DNA of 42,573 nucleotides, from contig JAGXTF010000059.1 of assembly GCA_018333525.1 (NCBI GenBank), forward strand, positions 81,334 through 123,906, given 5' to 3'. Both the position numbers and the translations under genes were made by a program. The notes under the pieces were generated by a model. That model was not told the origin of the DNA, ran no database searches, and worked only from the letters and a program-made list of their open reading frames with translations. The DNA is from Bacteroidota bacterium (lineage in GTDB: Bacteria; Bacteroidota; Bacteroidia; NS11-12g; UBA955). Numbering within the stretch: position 1 is the stretch's first letter; each line of letters starts with the position of its first letter. Shown here in pieces: positions 7,062 through 15,707 of this stretch.

Positions 7062-9881
7062 TCAGAACGAGTATCCGTAACTAATTGTTAAGGTTCTTCC
7101 ATTGGTGAAACCAAACAACATATTGTCGGTTCCTTTTTCATATTTACCATTTGCATTCAGATCCTGATAGTAAATGGTCTTTTGTGCCAGCAAATCTCCT
7201 GCAGTTAATTTTATATTTCCATGTTTGCCATTTTTGCCCAACTGTTTTGAAATCTGAAAGTCTACAATTCCACGGCCGTATTCGTAGATATCTGCACCAT
7301 AAGGTTGTATTTCTTTCGAAACTCCGATATATGCAATTCTGGATCCTATTTTGTTATAATTCAAACTCATGCTTAAACCGGATTTTGCATGATCATAATA
7401 CAAGCTAACGTTTGCCACATAAGGACTCTGTCCCTGCAATGGTCTGTTTTGCACACCGGTGCTGTTTTGATTAAACTGAACAGAAGATCGGATGATTGCA
7501 AAATTTCCGTACAGACTTAAATTTTTGAAGATTGCATCGCCAAACAGGTTGCCAATAAATGCCAGTTTTTTGCGCATTTCCAATTCCACACCGCGTATTT
7601 CTGCACTCTTTTCATTGCGGTATGTGAAGGTGCGTATGGTTGCCTGAGTTGGATCCAAAGAAAATTCTATGGGATTGATAATGCGTTTCGCAAATGCACC
7701 AACAGTTAGCATATCCTCTTTTCCGGGAAATAATTCAAAACGCACATCCAGGTTGTGCAATACTGCGCGTTTTAAATTGGGATTTCCTATTACTTCGGAA
7801 TTCAAATTGAAATTATAGAAAGAAAATGGAGCCAGTTCACGCATTTCAGGTCTGTTAAGTGTTTTATAATATGCCAGACGCAAACCGGTTTTGGAGGTAA
7901 TTGGCGCAGTCATATTTATGGAAGGCAAGAAATCATTTATTGTTCCTGCATTCGAAACATCTTTCTTATATATTTTGGTAAAGATATCGTTAGTGAGAAT
8001 TTGTGTAAATTGTTCCATTCTCACTCCATAAATCAATTTCAGATAATTCGGTTTTTTATTGGAATAAAATAAAGGATAGTTATTTTCCATCATCACAAAA
8101 CCCGCGTAGAGCTTAGCATTTCCGCTGTAGTTGTCCAGGTCAATTGCAGTTTTCTCTACCAAATATATTCCATGACCGCTTATACCTTCATTAGATAAAT
8201 CCTGTGAAGGTGTGTTTTGCGTTAGAATGGATTTTCCAACAGGTCCATAAACAAACTCCCTGCTGGTAAAATTGCGATTGCGATTTTGATAAAAAGCTCC
8301 GTATTTTAAATTGGAAACCATGCGGCCGAGTTTAAAATTGTGTTTCATTTCCACACTTGCACTCCAGGTATTCTCAGAAAGATTGCTAAAAAAACGACCG
8401 GAACCTGCATTGAAAAAATCATTTAAAACCAAATAGCGGTCGGTCTTTTCAACGGTTGCATATTGGGCAATTCTGAAATCCGGAATTTCGCGATTTGTAT
8501 TTCCGTAATTCACCAACCAGGTCAATGTATTTTGCTTTTCACCCAGAATATGCGTTCCGTTTAACTGGGTGCTCATCAGCCGGTTGAAATTCACCAGATT
8601 GGAATAACCATCAGCGTCTACCTGATTTTCATAATCACTTACCCCTTTTCTAAAAGTACTGGATGCATCATAATTGATGGTCATCAAATTTTTCCAGTCT
8701 ACACGATTTTTGTTATTCAGCTTCACAGACAAATTCAGAATACCTCCATTTTGCACATTGGAACTGAATAGTTTGTCGTTGTAACTGCTCAAAGCACGAT
8801 TGTCGCTCAAATCATTTCGCTGCACTATTCCGTCTGAATATTTTTGAGTAATGCTATAATTTAAACTCGCCAACAAGCCAATTTCTTTTTGCCCTTTTAA
8901 TTTAAATGGCACTCCAATGGAATAATTAAATCTTGGCGATGGTACCGGGCGCACAGTGCTGATATTCCAATTGTTATTGAATTTTTTAGTTTCCTCTGAA
9001 TTAAATTCTAGTTTGCTTTGATCATATAAAGTACCGCTCAAATTCGGAATATTTCTTTGATTACCCGGTATACCGAAATATTCACTACCTGAAATTCCAA
9101 AACTCTGAATTTCCCTGAATGAAGTAAGGCTGTTATACTGTATACCGAAGCTAAAACTCTGCACCTTCTTATCAGGAATATTTTTGGTATTGATACGAAT
9201 AATTCCCCCACCGAAATCACCGGTCATATCCGGTGTGCCGGATTTTATGATGATGATATTGTCCAATAAAGTCGCTGGAATAATATCAAATGAAAATGCT
9301 TTTCTGTCGCTTTCCGTGCTTGGCAATGGAGCACCGTTGAGATAACTTGCGTTGTAACGGTCATACATGCCCCTGATATTGGCAAACTTTCCATCTTGAA
9401 TGGTTGCACCCGGAATCCTTTTAATTACATCACCTGTGCTTCGCGCTGTTGTTCTCCCAATTTCCTGAGAACCAATTGTTTCAATAAGGCCGGGAGCCTT
9501 TGCTTTGGCATCAACAGACCATATAATGGTATTCTGATCTTTAATTTTTCGTGCAACCTTAATCCTTGCATCGCGAACGGTTTGAATTGGAATTAATGTT
9601 TTATTCAAAAACAATTCTTCTGTACCAACCTCAACAGAATCTAATTCTTCTTCATAATTTCTGCCCGAAAACACCAGAGTCTGGCTCCCCAAAGGCAACA
9701 ATATATGATAATGTCCATCCGGATCCGTCCAGGATGTATCCAAACTTCCAATTGCAAATACCCGAACGCCCGAAACTTTTTTTCCGTCATCCGTTCCAAC
9801 AACACCGGAAACACGGCCTGTTTGGGCCCTGAGGGTATACCCGGATATCAGAAACAAGGAGGCAATCAATAATTTTTTCAT
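7062..9881 (-). CDS. TonB-dependent outer-membrane receptor with CarboxypepD_reg-like domain
   Basis: A 939-residue outer-membrane uptake or signalling receptor. A signal peptide (about 1-20, ending LRAQ) precedes a carboxypeptidase-regulatory-like beta-sandwich (about 22-100). The plug follows, with STGDVIKRIPG, a FANIRGM segment and GDFGGGIIRINTK, then a long beta-barrel ending in the aromatic residue of GYSF, as outer-membrane barrels do. No SusD partner is adjacent, so it is not a SusCD glycan system. The substrate cannot be read from the sequence. A TAagTTTG box lies upstream at 9955-9962, and a small stem-loop sits just before the start codon. A T9SS protein of a family I recall seeing near such receptors is at 13535, six genes away. 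Confidence 0.93.
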   Translation of the reverse strand: MKKLLIASLFLISGYTLRAQTGRVSGVVGTDDGKKVSGVRVFAIGSLDTSWTDPDGHYHILLPLGSQTLVFSGRNYEEELDSVEVGTEELFLNKTLIPIQTVRDARIKVARKIKDQNTIIWSVDAKAKAPGLIETIGSQEIGRTTARSTGDVIKRIPGATIQDGKFANIRGMYDRYNASYLNGAPLPSTESDRKAFSFDIIPATLLDNIIIIKSGTPDMTGDFGGGIIRINTKNIPDKKVQSFSFGIQYNSLTSFREIQSFGISGSEYFGIPGNQRNIPNLSGTLYDQSKLEFNSEETKKFNNNWNISTVRPVPSPRFNYSIGVPFKLKGQKEIGLLASLNYSITQKYSDGIVQRNDLSDNRALSSYNDKLFSSNVQNGGILNLSVKLNNKNRVDWKNLMTINYDASSTFRKGVSDYENQVDADGYSNLVNFNRLMSTQLNGTHILGEKQNTLTWLVNYGNTNREIPDFRIAQYATVEKTDRYLVLNDFFNAGSGRFFSNLSENTWSASVEMKHNFKLGRMVSNLKYGAFYQNRNRNFTSREFVYGPVGKSILTQNTPSQDLSNEGISGHGIYLVEKTAIDLDNYSGNAKLYAGFVMMENNYPLFYSNKKPNYLKLIYGVRMEQFTQILTNDIFTKIYKKDVSNAGTINDFLPSINMTAPITSKTGLRLAYYKTLNRPEMRELAPFSFYNFNLNSEVIGNPNLKRAVLHNLDVRFELFPGKEDMLTVGAFAKRIINPIEFSLDPTQATIRTFTYRNEKSAEIRGVELEMRKKLAFIGNLFGDAIFKNLSLYGNFAIIRSSVQFNQNSTGVQNRPLQGQSPYVANVSLYYDHAKSGLSMSLNYNKIGSRIAYIGVSKEIQPYGADIYEYGRGIVDFQISKQLGKNGKHGNIKLTAGDLLAQKTIYYQDLNANGKYEKGTDNMLFGFTNGRTLTISYGYSF

Positions 9882-9888
9882 GTATAAA

Positions 9889-9902
9889 CAGCTTTTCAGC
9901 TG
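9889..9902 (-). promoter_or_regulatory. Stem-loop with GAAA tetraloop in the receptor leader
   Basis: On the minus strand the leader reads CAGCT-GAAA-AGCTG, a five-pair stem closed by a GNRA-type tetraloop. It ends seven bases before the receptor's ATG. In that position it could affect translation initiation, though a 5-bp stem may also be chance. Confidence 0.45.
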
Positions 9903-9954
9903 CGAAACAACTGCCGGCCTGTTATCCCAATGTGAAGGGATATTTAAGAAAAAT

Positions 9955-9962
9955 CAAACTTA
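9955..9962 (-). promoter_or_regulatory. Candidate -7 box for the TonB-dependent receptor
   Basis: The minus strand reads TAAGTTTG, an exact match to TAnnTTTG, about 73 bases upstream of the start codon. I could not find a TTG at the usual 17-23 base distance, so the -33 element is missing or diverged. Confidence 0.4.
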
Positions 9963-10005
9963 TATTAACGCTTTGGTAACATTGGCTTTACCAAAAAGAC
10001 ATGCA

Positions 10006-11016
10006 TTAATTCAGATTAGATGCTAGCTTTTCGAACACTGGCTTGGCGTTGCGGTTTCCATACACTACTTGAAAAACTGCATCTATAATATCCATTTTTA
10101 ATCCCATTTCTTCGCTCATGGTATGTACAGTTTCAGTAGCATAATAACCTTCTGCAATCATATTCATTTCCAGTTGTGCATTTTTTACCCCGTATCCTTT
10201 CCCCAGCATATTTCCGAAAGTGCGATTTCTGCTAAACTGGCTGTAACAGGTTACCAATAAGTCTCCCAGGTAGGCTGCATTTTTCACATCCCTATGTGTT
10301 TCGTGCAGGGCATCCAGAAATACTTCCATTTCTCTTAAAGCGGCACCTACATATACTGCCTGAAAGTTATCGCCATAGCCCAAGCCATGTGCGATTCCTG
10401 AGCCGATAGCATAAATGTTTTTTAGTACTGCCGCATATTCTGCTCCATATAAATCATTATTCACACGGGTATTTATAAATCGACAAGTAATGATACTTTC
10501 TATGCGCTCCGCAAGTTCTGTTTCAATTGCAGAAATAGTGAGATAACTCAATTTCTCCAATGCCACTTCTTCTGCATGACAGGGACCTGTGATCAACCCA
10601 ATATTGGCCGATGGAATCCCATAATTATTTTCCAAATAGCGCGCAATTACCTGCCTGCTTTTAGGGTCAATACCCTTTACGGCTGAAACGTAAATTTTAT
10701 CTGCCGGCAAATGGATTTGATGCAGGGTTTCGGAAAGAAAAGCTGAAGGTATGGCAATAAGTATCAACTCAGCCTGATTAATTGCGTCCTGCAGGTTATT
10801 GGTAGGATTTACCCTGTCTGTGCGAATTTCAACAGAAGATAAATAATTCGGATTGTGTCTGAATTTACGAATATGGTCGGCAGTTTCGCTGCTTCTGGTC
10901 CACCATTGAATATTGGTTTCCGGGTGTTCTGAAATGATCTTTACCAGTGCTGTGGCCCAACTCCCACTCCCCAGAACTGCAATATTTTTAAAAAATGGAT
11001 TCAATAGTGCCTGCAA
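10006..11016 (-). CDS. gpsA: NAD(P)H-dependent glycerol-3-phosphate dehydrogenase
   Basis: It reduces dihydroxyacetone phosphate to sn-glycerol-3-phosphate for phospholipid synthesis in the cytoplasm. Over 336 residues it shows the Rossmann dinucleotide motif VLGSGSWATA (14-23), the SAVKGID segment with Lys114, and AVLKNIYAIGSGIAHGLGYG around Lys199, the lysine at the family's active site. There is no in-frame ATG near the N terminus. Translation must begin at a non-ATG codon: TTG at 11016, or TTG at 11004, which gives MNPFFKNIAVLG and fits the usual GpsA N terminus better. It lies 40 bp behind the bcp gene on the same strand, probably in one transcript. Confidence 0.95.
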   Translation of the reverse strand: MQALLNPFFKNIAVLGSGSWATALVKIISEHPETNIQWWTRSSETADHIRKFRHNPNYLSSVEIRTDRVNPTNNLQDAINQAELILIAIPSAFLSETLHQIHLPADKIYVSAVKGIDPKSRQVIARYLENNYGIPSANIGLITGPCHAEEVALEKLSYLTISAIETELAERIESIITCRFINTRVNNDLYGAEYAAVLKNIYAIGSGIAHGLGYGDNFQAVYVGAALREMEVFLDALHETHRDVKNAAYLGDLLVTCYSQFSRNRTFGNMLGKGYGVKNAQLEMNMIAEGYYATETVHTMSEEMGLKMDIIDAVFQVVYGNRNAKPVFEKLASNLN

Positions 11017-11056
11017 AAAAACGGTTTGTAAGGCAAAAAACCTTGAATGTGTCCGC

Positions 11057-11509
11057 TTATTTGCCCATGATCTGCGAAGCGTGGTCTTTGGAAACTACTT
11101 TTTCAATCACTTCTTCAATGATCCCATTTTCATCAATAATATAAGTGGTGCGCAAAACACCCATATGCTCATGACCAAATGTTTTTTTCATTGCCCAAAC
11201 TTTAAAAGCTTTGATTGCTTTTAATTCCGGATCCGCAAGAAGCGAAAAAGGCAAATTAAATTTTGCAATAAAATTGGCATGCTTTTTTACAGAATCCGGT
11301 GAAATTCCAAAAACCATATAACCGGCTTTCATCAGCGCTTTGTAATTGTCTCTGAGATTACAGGCTTCTTCTGTGCAGGTAGGTGTGTTGTCTTGTGGAT
11401 AGAAATACAATACGATTTTTTTCCCTCGAAATTTCTCCAGATCTACTAGTTTTCCTGATTGATCCGGAAGTTGAACAGGTGGAGCAGGTTTCCCTTTTTT
11501 AAGTGGCAT
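11057..11509 (-). CDS. bcp: Thioredoxin-dependent thiol peroxidase (Bcp/PrxQ type)
   Basis: A cytoplasmic peroxiredoxin of 150 residues that reduces hydrogen peroxide and organic peroxides using thioredoxin. The peroxidatic cysteine is Cys45 in TPTCTEEAC. A second cysteine, Cys50, lies five residues on, the spacing of the PrxQ/Bcp group with an intramolecular disulfide. The FYPQDNTPTCT block and GISPDS are typical. The ATG at 11509 gives the normal family length. It lies 27 bp behind the small exported protein and 40 bp before gpsA on the same strand, so the three are likely an operon. Confidence 0.95.
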   Translation of the reverse strand: MPLKKGKPAPPVQLPDQSGKLVDLEKFRGKKIVLYFYPQDNTPTCTEEACNLRDNYKALMKAGYMVFGISPDSVKKHANFIAKFNLPFSLLADPELKAIKAFKVWAMKKTFGHEHMGVLRTTYIIDENGIIEEVIEKVVSKDHASQIMGK

Positions 11510-11536
11510 GCGTTGTACAAAATTGCACCAAATATT

Positions 11537-12067
11537 TTAAGGCTTAAAGGAAAGTGAGGAAATAATACCATCAGCCTCTTTTATAAAACTGTCGAAGCTA
11601 TCCGGTGTTGCTGTGAATGTAACAACAAATGTACTGCCGCGGGAACAAAATCCGCGTTGTTTCCATTGTCTGGGATTGCCGCTTTGGGTGCCGGTAAAAA
11701 TTACTTCAAATCCGGAATTTCCATTTTGTTCTACTACACGCGATGTAAGTAGGGAAAAATTGTCAATGGCCAATGGCAATTGTTCCAGATTTATTTTAAG
11801 CATGGAATCTGCCGAAACATTGCAATTATTTTCCGCTTGAATGGAAAGCGCTACAGTGGATCGTTGGCCGTTGAAACGCGGTGATAGGAGATACAACCTG
11901 GTTCCGCCAAAACCGCTGGTGTTCAGCGTCCACCCTTCAGGATACGATATTTGAAAAGTATCGGTTTTATATTGTAATTTACTGGAATCACCGGTGAACC
12001 GGGCATTCGCGAATGTATCAGACGCTGCGAAATTGAGTAAAATCAAAAGGGAAAATTTCCATTTCAT
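11537..12067 (-). CDS. Small exported protein, PsbP/DcrB-like fold
   Basis: A 176-residue protein with an N-terminal signal peptide (about 1-20, ending TFANA). The remainder reads as alternating beta strands with the pattern YKTDTFQISYPEGW near the start and a C-terminal strand FDSFIKEADGIISSLSF. That layout, a short strand ending in YPxGW and a final FxxxxxxIxxSxxF, resembles the PsbP/DcrB-like proteins that occur widely as bacterial envelope proteins. Two cysteines (NNCNV and GFCSR) could form a disulfide. No catalytic residues are evident and I cannot give a function. It is the first gene of the likely bcp-gpsA transcript, with a hairpin cluster upstream. Confidence 0.65.
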   Translation of the reverse strand: MKWKFSLLILLNFAASDTFANARFTGDSSKLQYKTDTFQISYPEGWTLNTSGFGGTRLYLLSPRFNGQRSTVALSIQAENNCNVSADSMLKINLEQLPLAIDNFSLLTSRVVEQNGNSGFEVIFTGTQSGNPRQWKQRGFCSRGSTFVVTFTATPDSFDSFIKEADGIISSLSFKP

Positions 12068-12126
12068 CCATATTTTGTTTGCAAAAATCAGGCCTGAATT
12101 ATCTCGTATTAATTTTCAGATATGAT

Positions 12127-12174
12127 GCTGTTGGTCGCCATGCGTTGCGCCGGCATGGCATGAGGACCAACAGC
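12127..12174. repeat. Large intergenic hairpin A
   Basis: GCTGTTGGTC (12127-12136) pairs perfectly with GACCAACAGC (12165-12174), and inside it GCCATGC (12137-12143) pairs with GCATGGC (12153-12159). A nine-base loop and a five-base one-sided bulge (12160-12164) complete it. This gives 17 base pairs, too long for chance in a spacer this size. Confidence 0.85.
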
Positions 12175-12207
12175 GCCAGGAGCGGCGGATTACCATTATT
12201 TCCCTTA

Positions 12208-12249
12208 TTGGTGCTCTTGTTTGTCCATGCGAAGCGGACAAACCACCAA
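12208..12249. repeat. Large intergenic hairpin B
   Basis: TTGGTG (12208-12213) pairs with CACCAA (12244-12249), and GTTTGTCC (12219-12226) pairs with GGACAAAC (12236-12243) around a nine-base loop. A five-base bulge (12214-12218) sits on one side. Loop size and bulge length are the same as in hairpin A, although the arms differ. Confidence 0.8.
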
Positions 12250-12265
12250 CAAGTCACGATGGCGC

Positions 12266-12279
12266 GAGGACCAACAGCG
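12266..12279. repeat. Second copy of the hairpin-A right arm
   Basis: GAGGACCAACAGCG at 12266-12279 repeats exactly the sequence at 12162-12175 in hairpin A. It could pair with the hairpin-A left arm as an alternative structure. It ends 14 bp before the stop codon of the TfoX-N gene. Confidence 0.75.
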
Positions 12280-12292
12280 AAGGGTGGAATTT

Positions 12293-12634
12293 TCACTTTT
12301 TCTTCGACGCTTTCGGCACATTTGCCTCCAGTTTTTCCACAAAATCGATGGATTTTTCCGCCAGAAATTTCCATTTATCTGCATATTCCATTCCCACCTG
12401 AACCCAGCCATTCATGGGCCTTCCATCCATGGGACTGAACATTCCCACACCATCCAAAGCAAGTGTTTCATTCTGCGTTTGTGTATCCAGTTTTACAACC
12501 AAAAATTCTTTGTACAAACAAAATGCGGCTTTACCATTTGGTGTTTTCATGCAAGGGGCACCAAACATTTTACTTCGTGCAGCGCGGCTTTCAAGCGAAC
12601 TGCATATTTCATCAAACAATTCCTGAGCTTTCAT
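12293..12634 (-). CDS. TfoX N-terminal domain protein
   Basis: A 113-residue cytoplasmic protein matching the TfoX N-terminal domain: SKMFGAPCMKTPNGKAAF (about 21-38), then a strand pair (LVVKLD), DGVGMFSPMDGRPMNGWVQV, and a C-terminal helix in ADKWKFLAEKSIDFVEKL. The C-terminal TfoX domain is absent, as in many stand-alone homologues. TfoX/Sxy is known as a competence regulator in gammaproteobacteria, but single-domain relatives in Bacteroidota have no established role, so I do not call it a competence factor. A Lys-rich tail ends the protein. The ATG at 12634 follows an A-rich stretch. Confidence 0.85.
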   Translation of the reverse strand: MKAQELFDEICSSLESRAARSKMFGAPCMKTPNGKAAFCLYKEFLVVKLDTQTQNETLALDGVGMFSPMDGRPMNGWVQVGMEYADKWKFLAEKSIDFVEKLEANVPKASKKK

Positions 12635-12747
12635 TTTTTGTAATTTATTTTGATTTTAACTGCGCATCCTATTTCTTGCTGGCATTTGCTATTTTAATTC
12701 TACGAATTAAATCCAATTATATCTGCATATTTCCGAATTAAAAGTAT

Positions 12748-13302
12748 TCATTTAACTCTCGGTCTCCATGCAATTTCAACACCACCGTTTTGCATATCCA
12801 AAAATCTGGCGAGTGTAAAAAGATAATCGCTCAAACGGTTTAAAAAATGAATGACCAATGGTTCAATGGTTTCTGTTTCCGTAAGATGTACCACCCAGCG
12901 TTCCGCCCTTCTGCAAATACATCTGGCCAAATGCGCATATGCTCCGGGCGTAGTAGCACCTGGAAGAATAAAATTTTTCAATTCAGGTAAAAGGGTAGTC
13001 ATTCTGTCTATTTCCTTTTCCATCATTGTTATATCTTCTTCATGTAATTGGGGCAACACCATTTTATTGCCAGGTGCGGCAGCGAGATAAGATCCAATAG
13101 TAAAAAGCCTGTCCTGGATCAAAGCAAGGCTTTCCAGTATTTGTGTATCCGAAGTGGTGCTTCTTACAATTCCAATTGCACTGTTCAATTCATCTACATT
13201 GCCATAACTCTCCACGCGTAAATGATATTTTGGAACGCGCAATCCGCCAATTAATCCGGTGGTTCCATCATCACCGGTTTTGGTATAGATTTTCATGCCC
13301 AT
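12748..13302 (-). CDS. PduO-type ATP:cob(I)alamin adenosyltransferase
   Basis: It transfers the adenosyl group of ATP to cob(I)alamin to make coenzyme B12. At 184 residues it matches the PduO/MMAB family: an N-terminal KIYTKTGDDGTTGL, SYGNVDELNSAIG, a central helix pair, and the ATP/cobalamin-site segment ARCICRRAERWVV. ATG codons at 13302 and 13296 are both possible starts; the second (MKIYTKTGD) is the commoner N terminus. No B12-dependent enzyme or B12 synthesis gene is visible in this window, so it probably serves enzymes such as methylmalonyl-CoA mutase encoded elsewhere. It is followed by the TfoX-N gene after 113 bp and is divergent from the T9SS gene. Confidence 0.93.
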   Translation of the reverse strand: MGMKIYTKTGDDGTTGLIGGLRVPKYHLRVESYGNVDELNSAIGIVRSTTSDTQILESLALIQDRLFTIGSYLAAAPGNKMVLPQLHEEDITMMEKEIDRMTTLLPELKNFILPGATTPGAYAHLARCICRRAERWVVHLTETETIEPLVIHFLNRLSDYLFTLARFLDMQNGGVEIAWRPRVK

Positions 13303-13534
13303 ACGGATGCAAGATTAAATCATTTCACCGAAAATCATTCACATAAGTTATCCTTAACTATTCACTACAAGGGCTAGTCTGATTTGGCTAAAGCAGGGGA
13401 TTGCCCAAACCGATTCCGGGTCAATGTTAAATTCAGGTAAAGGTAGCATAACATCAAATAACCCATTCATAACATTACTTTTAAATTCCGATAAACAGCT
13501 ATCATCACTTTTGTGCCGGAATAAAGACCAAACA

Positions 13535-15316
13535 ATGAAAAAAAATACAGCCTTACTTTTGATCGCAGCCGGCATGTTTTTGACCAAAACAAATGCACAA
13601 CAATTTTTTGCTCAAGATAATTACGTTGGAGCCCTTAGCAGCGATGTTTCAAAAGATTGGACCACCGGATGGACCGAGTGGGACCCGCAACAAAAAAGCT
13701 ATCCAGCTGTTACAGAAACCAGTACTCTGGATGCTTCTTCCGCAGGTAAATTGGAAATTAGCAGTACTTTAACGCTGGATGCATCCAAAGTTTATTTACT
13801 CAAAGGGATCATAGTAATAAAAAGTGGTGGTAAACTGGTAATACCTGCTGGTACTGTAATTCGCGCAGAAGCGGATTTAAATACAACCCCAAAGAACTAT
13901 GCAAGTATTGTGGTTGAAAGAGGCGGACAAATTGAAATTAATGGAACTTCATCTAATCCGGTAATCTTCACCAGCAATAAAAACGCAGGAAGCCGCAATC
14001 GTGGAGATTGGGGTGGAATTGTTTTGTGCGGAAAAGCGACCAACAATCAGGGCAGCGATGTTCAAATTGAAGGGTTTAACAATGTAAGTTTCGATGGAAC
14101 TCTTGCCAAACATGGCGGTGGGTCAGACAATAACGACAATAGTGGAATTATTAAATATTGCAGAATTGAATTCGGTGGGCTCGCATTTGAAGCAAACAAA
14201 GAAATCAATGGACTTACCTTTGGTTCTGTAGGAAAAAGCACAACTATAGACAACATACAGATTTCTTTTGGTGGTGATGACTCTTACGAATGGTTTGGTG
14301 GCAATGTGCAATGCAAACACCTGATTTCCTTTAAAACAACCGACGATGATTTCGATACAGATTACGGATATCAGGGTGCAGTACAATATGGTATTGGAGT
14401 GCGAGATACCGCATATTATGACCTTTCTTATAATGCTGCTTCAGGTGCCTCTACGTCTGAAGGATTTGAAAGTGATAACGATGCAGGTGGATCTGGCAAA
14501 ATGCCTTATACCAATGCAGTTTTCAGTAACATGACCATGGTAGGACCTGTTTATGTAGGTAACACCTGGGCAAACCTTACTTCTGTTCAAAAAGCAGCGT
14601 TCCGCCGCGGAGTGCGAATTCGCAGAAATAGCCGTATCAGTATTGTAAACTCTATATTTATGGGATACAGAAACTTTGTTTATTTCGATGGCGACAGTAC
14701 TATGGTTGCTAGCGGTGCAGCAGACAGTTCATTCCCTTCTAATATGGCTTTTAGAAATAATTTAATTGTAAACAGTGGCGCAGCATTTACTCCGGCTTCT
14801 TCCACAGCAAATGGTTTGGTTGAAGTTTCAAATGCCATTTATTTGAACAAATTCGATGGTTGGTTAAAGGCATCCACAAATGCAAATAATATCAATCCGG
14901 TTGCATATACCAGCAAAACAGTACTGGAAGATCCGAATCATCCCACTGCTCCTAATTTCAGACCTGTAAGCACATCCCCTGCCCTTTCCGGCGCCGGATG
15001 GACTACTAAAAGATTATTGGATTACGGAGTTTACAACCATGTAAAAGGATTTGATAATTTGGTTTCTTATTCCATTTATCCAAATCCTGCAAACAGCGTT
15101 ATTTATGCAGATCTTTTTCTGTTGAATAATTCCAATGTAAACATCAGCATTCTGGATTTGAATGGTAAAACAATTCAAGAATCCAGAAAACATGAATTGC
15201 ATGCAGGTGAAAACCGCATTGAACTGGATGTAAAAAATCTGAACAATGGCCTTTACCTGATTCATGTTCAATCTGCAAGTGGAAACATGAGCAGCAGGGT
15301 AATGATTCAAAATTAA
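13535..15316 (+). CDS. T9SS-secreted beta-helix-like protein
   Basis: A 593-residue secreted or surface protein. The ATG at 13535 is chosen because it begins a good signal peptide (MKKNTALLLIAAGMFLTKTNAQ); the frame is open further upstream to 13424 but without signal-like sequence. The body has right-handed beta-helix-type repeats (LVIPAGTVIRAEA, IVVERGGQIEINGT, NPVIFTSN, GDWGGIVLCG) and a GGDDSYEWFGG ... KTTDDDFDTDYGYQG block. The last 80 or so residues are a T9SS type-A sorting domain (SIYPNPANS, NGKTIQES, LNNGLYLIHV, final strand). The acidic, Asp/Gly-rich motifs suggest calcium binding, but no function is established. A strong terminator follows. Confidence 0.88.
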   Translation: MKKNTALLLIAAGMFLTKTNAQQFFAQDNYVGALSSDVSKDWTTGWTEWDPQQKSYPAVTETSTLDASSAGKLEISSTLTLDASKVYLLKGIIVIKSGGKLVIPAGTVIRAEADLNTTPKNYASIVVERGGQIEINGTSSNPVIFTSNKNAGSRNRGDWGGIVLCGKATNNQGSDVQIEGFNNVSFDGTLAKHGGGSDNNDNSGIIKYCRIEFGGLAFEANKEINGLTFGSVGKSTTIDNIQISFGGDDSYEWFGGNVQCKHLISFKTTDDDFDTDYGYQGAVQYGIGVRDTAYYDLSYNAASGASTSEGFESDNDAGGSGKMPYTNAVFSNMTMVGPVYVGNTWANLTSVQKAAFRRGVRIRRNSRISIVNSIFMGYRNFVYFDGDSTMVASGAADSSFPSNMAFRNNLIVNSGAAFTPASSTANGLVEVSNAIYLNKFDGWLKASTNANNINPVAYTSKTVLEDPNHPTAPNFRPVSTSPALSGAGWTTKRLLDYGVYNHVKGFDNLVSYSIYPNPANSVIYADLFLLNNSNVNISILDLNGKTIQESRKHELHAGENRIELDVKNLNNGLYLIHVQSASGNMSSRVMIQN

Positions 15317-15707
15317 TCTCTTTCATCTTTATATCTTTCGGGTAATATTTTTTCAAAAAAGGATCGGAGTTTTTCCGGTCCTTTTTTTTGTAATGTAACC
15401 TGCGCTTGGGAACTCCAACGCATGGAGGCCAATCCTACTATTGTAAAATAGTTTTTAAATGTTCTATTATTAGAATTTCTGTTTATCACTAAAACAATAA
15501 AATATGGAAATGATGTAAAAGAGTAATTCTTGTTGCCACCCGGATTTATCTGGGAATATCCTGCCTGCAGAGGATCGGGGGCGTGTGTAAAAAGCGGTTA
15601 AACATGTGCGAAGTGGAGCCAGTGTGTAAGCCTGCACGACCGACAGTGTCATTCCGTAAGTGCGCCACCATTTTCAATAAAAGGTGGATTAAAAATAATT
15701 TAATAAA
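15317..15707. other. 391-bp spacer with terminator and GC-richer tail
   Basis: The left part holds the terminator of the T9SS gene. The right part (about 15530-15670) is richer in G and C than its surroundings and includes a six-pair hairpin CCCGGA-TTTA-TCTGGG (15539-15554, one G-T pair). I see no tRNA, SRP RNA or convincing small ORF there. An unrecognised small RNA or decayed repeat is possible. Confidence 0.5.
15355..15389 (+). terminator. Strong Rho-independent terminator
   Basis: AAAAAAGGATCGGA (15355-15368) pairs with TCCGGTCCTTTTTT (15374-15387) over 14 positions with one wobble pair, around a five-base loop, and runs into eight T residues (15382-15389). It ends the T9SS beta-helix gene 38 bp upstream. 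Confidence 0.9.

Noticed and set aside
12079-12438. Open frames across the hairpin cluster
   Set aside because: They consist of repeat arms and the antisense of the TfoX-N gene; no domain is seen.
13424-13534. N-terminal extension of the T9SS beta-helix protein
   Set aside because: The upstream in-frame residues are polar and would hide the clear signal peptide that begins at 13535.
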